Origin: Corbicula japonica
Lineage: Eukaryota > Mollusca > Bivalvia > Venerida > Cyrenidae
NCBI GenBank assembly: GCA_038501625.1
Contig: JAZAYU010000941.1
Span: 54,750 to 118,749 of the forward strand
Direction: 5' to 3'
Length of the DNA stretch: 64,000 bases
Within the stretch, counting starts at the first letter, position 1. Each line of letters begins with the position of its first letter. Both the position numbers and the translations under genes were made by a program. Below, in pieces: positions 46,457 through 58,400 of the stretch. The notes under the pieces were generated by a model, which did not search any database, was not told the origin of the DNA, and was given only the letters and a program-made list of their open reading frames with translations.

Positions 46457-49400
46457 CTGAAAGGTACAATATAGCAGAAAGTTTTAGCTTTTGTCTTTCA
46501 GTTATTACTGGCAAATTCAGAGGAGGGCACAGGCAATCTATTACAAAATAAATGTAATGAAGCAATATTTTTATTTCATTTATCTAGACATGAAAACATT
46601 CCCATTGAAATTTTATATATTAAGCCTGAGGCACTTCACCCACTTATTATAACTGTTATCAGTAAATAATCAGTTACCAATCACATATAATGATGATAAA
46701 GTTCATCAGACTTAGCTGTGCAACAAATTTTGGGGTTGTCCCTTCAAGCTCAGTTGGTAGTGAGCTTGCAGTTGTATAGCTATGTGCTGTCGCAATATGG
46801 TACGGGGTTGATTTCCAGTTCGGGCTATATCATTTAAATAAGCAATCGGTACAAAGAAATATAAAAGATAATTATTTCAAAGAAGTTAATCCCTTAGCCA
46901 CAGAAACTCAACTTACACAGCCTTTCGTTCTATTTCCGCACTTGCCTCATTGTCAACCTGAACTTTGACCTCTGACATCATAAATGCTTGACCAAATATC
47001 TTTGCCTGAAACACAAATCTTTCACTGGACCAAAACAAATATACCTTTATTTCATACTTTTATAACATGATAAGCAATAGATAATGTGACAGAAAAATGA
47101 TGGGAATTGGTGCCAGAAGGTTAGATGGTTAAGTTTTTTCATCACACCGTATTCTTAAAACTTGAACTGATTTTCTAAATGTTCCCCTAAGGATCATAAT
47201 GCTAGTATAGGTAGCGGAAAGAAGGAAACAAGGAAAAATTAATGTGATAATCCACTCTTTTAATACTGGATTATAATTGCTTTTATTTCTTTAAGAAAAC
47301 TGCACAATTCCTATTGATGTAGATAGACACTTGCCTACATATAACCTGGGTGGCCTGATTTATACTGTGTGTGTTATTTCATAACATCAGCCACTGTCCC
47401 AATTAAAGTAAGGATGGGTTGGACTACTCGGTGCAAAACAATTCTTAAAGAGCTGCATGAAGCAACATGCATTTCCATTCCAGTAGCAATTAGGCACTTA
47501 AGAACACAGACTGCTACATTGATGTGAGTTTGAAGCCCCATGGTGCAAAATAAAAATAACTGAGAGGAAACACCAGTCTCCAACTTCAATCATTTGATTC
47601 GTTGACATTGTGATCTGTCACCAAATAGACCAATCAAAAGCTAGAGTCTTGAGACTGTCTGAAATCTCTGTTTTATGATATTTAGCCTTGGAATTAAGGT
47701 CATTCCTGAAAGAAAGCTCAATTTCCTTAAGGTTTTTTATTCACAGTGTTTTTTTTTATGCCAAATATTTGAGAAATTGGGCCCCATTCCCCCCTCAAAA
47801 TAGTATATATTTTTCCCCCACATCCGTAAAAAATTCCCCCTTTGCCGGAGTCTGTTAAGCACCGTTCGATAGTGAAGATGATAAATCTGAATTTTGGATA
47901 TGTTTAATGGATACCCCACTGATGGACAATACAGTGACAAGAATAATTGATAAATTTGCAGACAGAAAAAGACATTTCACTGTAGACCACTGACTTTCTT
48001 TGAATTAAAAGATCAGTGAATACTTTATTATGTTGTGTTTGACAGGCTGCAAGTATCTTCCAAATATTCCCCCTTTCCTTTGTTCGCGTCGCAATTTTCC
48101 CTCCCAAAGGGCTGCGACCCCCTTCCCCCAAAAGAGAAAAAAAAACACTGATTCAGTCCAGTTAGACTGAAGGTTCAATCCCTACCTTAAGGTTGGTGGT
48201 TTAAACAAGACACCCAGGCTACCGATCATAAGCCTTTAGCTGGAGACAAGTCTCTAATTTCAAGAAAAGAACGGATGAAATTAAGTCTACAAACTGATCA
48301 ATAACAGCTAGAATTTTCACAATTATCAATCCTGGCCCAGTTTGTGCAGCGGGTGAATGTGGTTTTCCTCTACAATAACATGCTGAAGTCTGCACCATAT
48401 CTACATGTAGGAGTTGGGACAGGATTTCATAGGAAATGCTTGTTAATCATTTAATTGCTTAGCACTGCATTTGTGATATTTGTGACCAGTATAGACCCAA
48501 ATCAAACTTTGCATCCATATAGCCTGATCATGTTCTTCACTAATCACTATTAAATTAATAATTTTTTTTGTACTATACCACACTGAATAAAGAATATCCT
48601 GGATCAAATTGGAAGAAAGCCAATGCAGTTACAAAAATTAAGGGGTTTAAATGGTTTAGATATTACCTCTCCACTGTTATAGTAGTTGATGGCTTTAGTC
48701 ACGGACTCCTGGTCACTCATCAATGTCCACCCGACACCGCTGACACCCCTTGTCACTGGGTCCTGTAATACACAAATCAGATAATAAGTATGTTTTATAT
48801 TTGAATTTATTACATGTAAATTAAGTCAAGTTCAATTTGTGATAGGTATATTAGGTCTAGTGACAGTAAAAAAGTCACAGATCACATTTGTGCTTGTGAA
48901 ATCCTCACTTTAGCTGCAATTAACCCCATTGTCACATCATAATTTCTATGAGTTAATTAGCATTTTACACAAGATGAAAAGTCTTCCCTTCTGACCAAAT
49001 TTTGTTGTCTTCAAATGTTTTCATTTTTTAACTCTCCCTGGGACTATCAACTATCCCAAGACCAAATTTCCTGGCCTATCATTTCTATTTAAAGCAAGGT
49101 TCCCAGGCATATTATACCATCAGTTGACAAAATTCAGAGACTTATTTTAAGCGCATGAGATAAAGTTCCGATATTTTAGGGCCCTTATGAGACCAAGTTT
49201 CTGGTTCCTATTATAACCTTTTGAGTCGAAATTCCCGGGCCTATCATACCATTCCGAGACCTATTACAAGCGCATGAGATAAAGTTCCCAGGCCTATCAT
49301 ACCCTCAAGAGACCAAGTTTCCGGGCCTATCATAACCTTATGAGACCAAGTTCCCAGGCCTATCATATCATTATAAGACAAAATTCCAAGACCTATAATT

Positions 49401-52400
49401 AACTTATGAGACAAAATCCCAGTCTTATCATACCTTCATGAGACAGGTCTCGTCAACACTGCAGTCAACATCCATCTCCAGTATAGCATCCACTTTCTGT
49501 AAAGTTGCACTGCCAGGTAGGTTACTGAGGTACACACACCTGTCTCGTTCTTCTGACAACTGAAATCATTATACACAGTACAGCCATGCTTTATCCTTTA
49601 GTGATTTACAGATTTAATGTAGCACAGCCAGGTAAGTTACTGAGTGTTTAGTGTTTATCCCTCGACTCAATTTATATGGGTTGCATGGATGACCAGTGTG
49701 GATTCAGATCAGTTTGCAAATCAATGCCGTCTGATCAGGATCTATGCTGGTCACCTCTTGGTCTGAAATAATGTTATGAATTTAAAAGTAAACAGTGTAG
49801 ATCCTGGTTAAACAGAGTCTGAGCAAGTTTGAAAATAATCAGATAACAAATAGTTTTTTTGATAACCGAATCTCCCGGACAAACAAGATCCCATTTTCTT
49901 ACAATAGAGCCTTGGGCTCAGATGAGCTTAAAACCATGGACAAGTTATGATAATTTTATAAGTGTTGATCTCATATATAGAGCTAACAGATTTCTACAAC
50001 GAGCTTGAGTTTTAAGTGAATACTTTAAGCCAGGACGGGGCATCAGTTGTAGGTCGGTCAGCTCCAGTGATCATGTCCCATTCCTTCTCCGACCACACAC
50101 ACCTCTCTGACTCTGAAATACATGCCAAAACATCTATAAGATAAGCGTGTTGACCTTCAATTAACTAAAGTAATGTAATGGACTTTCACTTTCTTTCATT
50201 TAGGTAACCCGTTCAAATTAAAACGGTATTTTATATAAATATTTTTCAAGTGTATTAATTGACTTAATAGCTAACAGTTAACTCCATTAAATATGACTGT
50301 TATCATAATATGGGCAAACAGTATAGATCCGGATCAGCCAGCAGATTCGTGCAGTCTGATCAGGATCTACACTGTTCGCTTTTAGGTTTTTTGAGATCCA
50401 GATCAGATGGCACAGAAGATCTCGATCTACATTGGTCACACACGTGTAAAATGGCATATATATGGGGTAAAGGGTTATTAGGTTGGGTCTCACCAAAAAG
50501 CAAACAGTGATCCTGATTAGATTGCATGGTGGGCTGGCTGTTCTGGATCTACACTGTTTGATCATGCGATAAAAGGCATACAGTCATGTGTTAAAAATAG
50601 CTCAGTAGAAACATATACTTACTCTTGCCCTTGAGAAAACAGCATATCTGCATGACATGGTGTAATGAAAGACTCGGTAATCTGTCGGCAACAAAGTCCG
50701 TCAATATACATCGGCTGTCTATAGCCTGTCCCACACTACCTGCATAACACAGAATTATACCTACAGTTGGCAAAATTTCTTTTTTTATTAAATGTTTGCA
50801 TTGTCTCATTTAAATTGATAATTTAATAAACCGATGCTCTCCTTTCCTCTCTACTGTTAGGCTGCGTTTTTTGGCTGTGGCAAATCCTCATTTGCATATT
50901 TCCTTTTTTTTAAAAACAAATTTCCTATTATCAGGATTGCATAATCTTCAAAACACAGATTTTTATATTTAAACTACATTTTCATTGAAGATGCTTATAA
51001 ACTGTTAAGTAGGTAGTTTATCATAATAGTCTACACAGATTGATTTTATCTGACAAAAAACAAATAGCAGAAAAATAGCAAACTAAAACACATACAATTG
51101 TCGCCTAAAGTTGCATCTGAGAGGGGCAAAACTCAAAAACTAGTAAAGCAAGAGTTATCATTCTTGTTGTCCCAAATGGCTTTGTTTATGAAGATAATGT
51201 ATTCCAAGTATTAAATAAAAAGGACTAGTACTTTCAAAGATATAGGCAACCCTAAGTTTCATTTTAAAATTGGTGGACTACTGGGTGCTGCCGCCTGTCT
51301 AAAGGATCCCTACGTGTCTACATGCTTTAGCAGGTGACAATAAACTCCAAAGGCTGACATGAGAAATTTCTACAGATTCAAAAACACGTAACAATTTTTC
51401 TTGTTCACACTATCCATATACCACCTGTAGACCTACCAGAGTGCCCACCGAGCTGTGTAGCGTTGACCAGTAGACCATCGGGCAGACTGGACGGCAGGTC
51501 ACTGCAACCCGGCTTCACACGATCACCATCAAACTGCACCTTATAACCTGTATAAAAAAGCAACCTTCTAAAATTTGGTTTTCCTTTCAAATTTAGTTAC
51601 ATTTAAGATTCTTACATAGAGTTGTCTCTTTAAATCTTTGTTGTTCTATTTATTGTTTGAAGGGTAGTTTTGCAAAGGTTGAAAGCTATACGGTTCTAAG
51701 TGATGTTAAATGAAGAAGAAAACAAATCTTTCTGCTTTCATCTCTTGATTTACATTAATTGACTGAACAGTAAGTAGTGTAGGCAATGAAAAGGAAGTAT
51801 GTACAGGAGTATCTGTGTCTGCTACGTCTAAATAGAAATGCATCTATCATTAACATTGACCTTATGACCACAAAATTATTAAGTGTTCTTTTTACAGACC
51901 ATAAGCAATCTATATATTAAAGTTGGTGACTGTTTAATATCAAAACTTACATCAACACAACAAACAGAAGATTTACCTAAGCTACCAGCAAGCTTGGTGA
52001 ATATATCGACCATATCTGCCTCATCCTGAGACTGGCTCTGATTATATACATGAAGGGTCTGTAGTGAGGACTTCCCACCCACCACTGACATCAGGGCCAG
52101 CAAACCTTCTTTACCTGAAACAAGTAACCACAAAAAAATTAAGTACTTGATCGTAGCAGTATTAGGAAATGCAACAAAGAAGTCACAAAAATTATATATC
52201 TTTACATAAAATAAAAGCAACATAAATTATATGCTTAAAATATAAGACAGGCAAAGTAAGTTCCTTGAACACAAAAGAAATGAAACAAAGAAGTATCTAA
52301 AAATTCATTGCAGCTTATTGATAATGATGTTTTTTATAACATATATTTACATATAAATAAACCATAAACTTTGCTATTTAAGATGGAATTTCATTTTTTC

Positions 52401-55400
52401 CTCATAGACAAGACTGTGTCTTGATACATTTTTATTACATTCATGATAGTGTCAATAGGAGTTGGGACATTGTATTCTAAATGATGTTAATGGGAGGGTG
52501 TATATGAATGAGTTCTGATGAAACGTAAGTAGATTTGTGTTTGAATGAAGGAAATTGGGAGTTTATAAAAGTGTTCACAAGAATGCTAATGGAAGTTCAT
52601 ATGTATGAATATGCTGATGAATTTATTATTATACTTTACCAATGTTGTTAGAACTGAGGTTCAAACTGTGGAGTTGGTACTTTGATGTGCATAACTTCAC
52701 CAGTGACTTTGCTCCTGCATTCTCTATCTGCAAACAGTCAATATTCCATGAAAAAGAACTTGTAAAAAATTATGTAAAACTTCTATTGATAAATGTTAAA
52801 AATAAACAATAACTTAATATCAGCAAAGGGAGATCATTTTGTAACAGTTATCATGTGACAGGGTATTTTAAAAACTAGAAATGTGTCCATAGGACACGGA
52901 TGCCCCCGCTATGCATGTTTGTCATGGTGAACATTTATAGCAAGTTAATTGAAAATCTAATAAGTAATAACAAACTCACAGCCCAGACAAGAAAATTCTG
53001 GTTTTAGTTATAGTGACCTTGACCTTGGACCTACAGGCATGGGAATTGTACACAACACAACGCCTTGTCATAGTGAACATTTCTGCCAAATTATTTTGAA
53101 ATCTCTCTGTTAATAATGAAGTTATAGCTAGTACAAGAAATTTCTATTTTTTGTAACAGTGACCTTGACCTTGGACCTACAGGCATGGGTATTGTACACA
53201 ACACATCGTCTTGATATAATAAACATTTATACCAAGTTATTTTAAAATCCAATAAGAAATAACAAAGTTACAGAGCAGACAAGATTTTTATAACAAAATT
53301 TTATTTTTAGTAACAGTGACCTTGACCTTGGACCTACAGGCATGGGTGTTGTAGGCGACACACCGCCTTGTCATGGTAAACATTTGTGCCAAGTTATTTT
53401 GAAATCCCTCCATTCATAAGGAAGTTACAGCCCGGCCAAGAAAATTCTATTTTTAGTAACAGTGACCTTGACCTTGGACCTACAGGCATGGGTATTGTAC
53501 CCGACACACCATCTTGATATGGTGAACATTCATACCAAGTTATTTTAAAATCCAATAAGAAATAACAAAGTTACACAGCGGACACGATTTTTCCAACAAA
53601 ATTCTATTTTTAGTAACAGTGACCTTGACCTTGGACCTACAGACATGGGTGTTGTACGCGACACACCGCCTTGTCATGGTGAACATTTGTGCCAAGTTAT
53701 TTTGAAATCCCTCCATTCATAAGGAAGTTACAGCCCGGACAAGAAAATTATATTTTTAGTAACAGTGACCTTGACCTTGGACCTACAGGCATGGGTATTG
53801 TACGCGACACACCATCTTGATATGGTGAACATTCATACCAAGTTATTTTAAAATCCAATAAGAAATAACAAAGTTACAGAGCGGACACGATTTTTCCAAC
53901 AAAATTCTATTTTTAGTAACAGTGACCTTGACCTTGGACCTACAGGCATGGGTGTTGTACGCGACACACCTCCTTGTCATGGTGAACATTTCTGCCAAGT
54001 GATTTTGAAATCCCTCCATTCATAAGGAAGTTACAGCCTGGACAAGAAAATTCTATTTTTAGTAACAGTGACCTTGACCTTGGACCTACAGGCATGGGTA
54101 TTGTACGCGACACACCGTCTTGATATGGTGGATATTTATACCAAGTTATTTTAAAATCCATTAAGAAATAACAAAGTTACAGAGCGGACAAGATTTTTCC
54201 AACAGAATTCTATTTTTAGTAACAGTGACCTTGACCTTGGACCTACAGGCATGGGTGTTGTACGCGACACACCGCCTTGTCATGGTGAACATTTGTGCCA
54301 AGTTATTTTCAAATCCTTCTAATCATAAGGAAGTTACAGCCCGGACAAGAAAATGCTATTTTTAGTAACAGTGACCTTGACCTTGGACCTACGGGCATGG
54401 GTATTGTACGCGACACACCGTCTTGATATGGTGAACATTCATACCAAGTTATTTTAAAATCCAATAAGAAATAACAAAGTTACAGAGCGGACACGATTTT
54501 CGAACATACACACACACTGACACACACACCCACCCACCCACCCACCCACAGCCAGGGTGAACACTATATGCCCTTCCGCCATTATATGGCGGGGGCATAA
54601 AAATCATCTCAAGCCAATTTTTGCTCATCTGTGGATTTCTATCAAATACAACATGGCTGTAATCTGTTTTCAAATATGAATTTCTGAAATATGTTTTATA
54701 TGAATTTCTGAAATATGTTTTATATTTTGGAAACTTCTCCAACTTTAAACAATTAAAGATAAATTGGCAACTTTGAAAGGGCCTCTGTTGCCAAGTGGTT
54801 AATGTTGTTGGCTGAATATCACAAGCCGCTCACTACAGTGTGTTTGATTCCACCCAGAGTCAAACCATATCATGTGACGAAGTTCTCCAGCTAGCTACAG
54901 AAGGTCGGTGGTTCTACCCAGGTTCCTAGCTGTGCCTGAAACAATGCCCAGGGTGACAACTGGGGTCTTTCTTCACCAGAAAAAGCTGCAAGTCCACACC
55001 AGAGATGCAATGGAGGCAGGGCAAGACTTAAAAGCCATTAAATTAAAATGACATCTTTAAAATATATAGTTTCCAATCTTACCCTGTTGTTTGAGAGATC
55101 TAAAACAGCAAGGGGATGAGTTTTATTCTTCTGTACCGCCTCCACAAGTTTTGCCACTCCCTCATCTGTTATTCGATTGGCTGACAATTTGAGCATGCTC
55201 AGTTGTAAACCACTCCCCAAAGCTCCAAACAAAGGTGAAAGGTCGTTATCATCCAATGAACAGCCGCCAAAACTGACTGTTGTAATCTTGCTAACTTTGG
55301 GGTTTCCTGTAATATTTGCAAAGAGAAAGCACATGTTGATTCTGAAGTAAATGACAAAACTATTTCAGGATATTTTAGCAAAAGAAACCTCAATCAGTGA

Positions 55401-58400
55401 GAATATCAGCATATGTGTTCATATTTTCATTACATAACTTGTAGCTATTTTTTTGTTGATACACAAGAATTTGCATGTGTTACATATTCATAAAATGATG
55501 AATATTTTTTTTATTTTTATATTTTATATTAATAAAGGAAAATTATTCTAAAAACATCACTTCACAAGCAATTTCTTAGACAAGACTAACCCTTAACACC
55601 TTATTATGGATTTTATTGGGTATGCGACCAGTGTAGATCCAGATCAGATAGCATGGACACATGAGCTGATCTGGGTCTACACTGCTTGTTTCTTGGTCAG
55701 AAATAACCTAATTATTTCCCAAAGTGAACAATATAGAACTTGACAAGGCAGCAGTGATGTCATATTATTGTAAGGATCTTTCACATTCTACAGGTTAAGG
55801 TAGAACAAATGCATCACAAGGGTAAATAAATACTTCTGCACATATAATGCCTTCATAGTTTACTCCGTAGTTCCATAAAGCCTAGATATATTATTACATG
55901 TAAATGAATCTCATAAGCAGCACTTAAACCAACTCATAACAAACCTTCCAGCATTCGTAATTTAAAGGGAACGTAATTCTGGTGAAAACCATACTTGGAA
56001 GGCCATATCAGATTGGGCTGCAGTATATGGACATTCTGAGGCCAATGTTACATTAGTACTGGTACCCAATCGATCCCAACTCTACCCCACCATGACCCTA
56101 ACCCCAATCCAACCACCAACCCCCACCCAGCTTACACTACAGAAATCATGCAAATACTTGTACCTAGAAAATGCTTCATAGAATCAGTTGCAGAAATCTT
56201 CAGTCCATCAATTATAGCTGTTGAAATATTTGAGCTTTCACTGGATATATGATCTCCTAAAATGAGATACATTGTAATTTGAAAATTCACATTAATATCA
56301 AAGCAGCAGTTAGTAACTGATGATACTTTGACATCCCCTAAATCAATGACAAGATTTTGGTAAATTTAGTAAATTAGAGAATATTTATCTGTGTAAATAT
56401 ACTCAATAGATAAGGAAATACAGGGTCACATTATTTGCAAAATCTTGCAAATATGTTTATCAAAAGCAGTGAAAAAAGACCAAGCATCATTCTTTATCCT
56501 TCGGGTATATAAGAATTGAAACAATATTATATGGGGGGAGCTACAGGAAAAGGTACCTTTGGTCATATTCTGTGACATTTTAGTTGTGACTATACATGTA
56601 TTAACCCTTTCCTCCTTAGATAAACCTTTATTGCGTGGGCGAACAGTTTAGATCCAGATCAGCCGGCACATCCGTGCTGTCTGATCAGGATCTAAACTGT
56701 TTGCTTTTTGGTAGGTTATCTCTGACCAAAATGCGACCAGTGCAGATCCTGATCAAATGGCATGGGTGTGCCGGCTGATCTGGATCTACACTGGTAACAC
56801 ATGTGTAAAAAGGCATTTATATGGAAAAAAGGGTTAAGACAGATTTTACAACTTTCTTTTATTTTTCATGACTAAAAAGTCATTTTGTTACACAATTTGA
56901 CAATTAAATGGTATTTTTACTGTGAAATGCATAATAATTAATGTTGTCCTTATGACGTCATTTCAAGGATTGACGTAAACTTTTCCCATAACACACCCCA
57001 TTATGTTCAGCAGACTATGAAAAAAATTACGGATTGTTTAAGCCTTTTTGCTTCATCCACCAAATGTTTTCCATACCCAAATGAATACAATCACTTTAAT
57101 CCTTAAAATATATTGCTTTAGTTTTCAAAATTAATGTCATTAAACAGATTCAATAAGTGTTTTAATGGGAGGAGATGCAAAATGTATTCTGCCAAAAAAA
57201 ACCATGTCGATTAGTACATTTTTGACCGTTTTTTTAAAGGAAAAATAAAATCAATCATATTTAAAATTCTATAAATATGTTGTTCATATTCCAAAATTCT
57301 GCACATCTATATTGTAAATCAATTCATATTAGCAGCATCTTACCTAACTGACAGATGGAATCTTGTGACATGTGACACAGACGAACGTTCAGATACTGTA
57401 AATTTGGGAAACCTTTCAGATGATCCGCCAAGTTATCTCCCTTATTTAAACCATATCTTAGCCTTCTGAGTGAACTAGTGCCTTCATCAGCTGCAACACA
57501 AAATAAATTATCACACAAATCACATAATAAATGCAGAAAACCTGACATCAAAATTTTTCATGAACAACACTTAAAGCCTGGCAACTAACAAATCATTTGA
57601 TAGTGAATGAATTTAATATTTAGGTATTACATGCTTATGAAAATGAGCAAATCTATTAAAACAAATATTATCTTTCACATTATAAAATAATTTAAATTTG
57701 ATTACATTTCATTGAACTGTAACTTGTGCTCTTAATGTGATAAGTTTTTCTACATTCTTAACCCTTTACTCCACATGATATGGCTATTATTCCATGGGCA
57801 AACCGTGTAGATCCAGATCAGCTTGCACATTCATGCTGTTTGAACAGGATTTAATCTGTTGTGTTTTGATTCAATAGTTTTTTTTCTGACCAAAAAGCAA
57901 CCAGTGTAGATCCAGATCAGACAGTTCACATGTGCTGGCTGATCTGGATCTACACTGGTTTGTACACACGATAAAACCTTTACATATGGAGTGATGGGTT
58001 AAGTTATATCATGTTAATAACTGAGAAAATTCAAGGCACTAACCTGAAGTGATTTTAGCAAGACTGTCTAGGGACTGCATGGTGAGGTTCTCGTTTGAGG
58101 TGAGGTCAATTTCTAGCAGGTTGACAAGTTTACCCTGACATACTTTTTCCAGCACCGTGAACACATCATCTGTGAGGTTGCAGGTGTTTAAACTGAGAAC
58201 CTGAAGGCTGGAGATCTTCTCACAGGGCGCAGTGTCTGAAACATACTTGAATATAAATATGAGAACCTTTTATGATATCTAAATGGAACATTTAATATTT
58301 TATCAGTGGGAGATTTATATTGAAAATTTATACAAAGAAAAAAATGTGGGACATTTTCTGTAATCCCTCAAATTCAAAGAAGCTGTGTTGTCATCAAAGT

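Larger units (their letters stand above)
42600..47564. repeat. Large duplicated segment, copy B (probable unmerged haplotype)
   Basis: Counterpart of 37063-42099. Copy B continues without a break into the rest of the LRR gene, so it is taken as the in-place copy. Confidence 0.85.

Noticed and set aside
37063..47564. True recent segmental duplication
   Set aside because: Possible, but the round-number gap exactly at the copy boundary and allelic-level divergence favour unmerged haplotypes.
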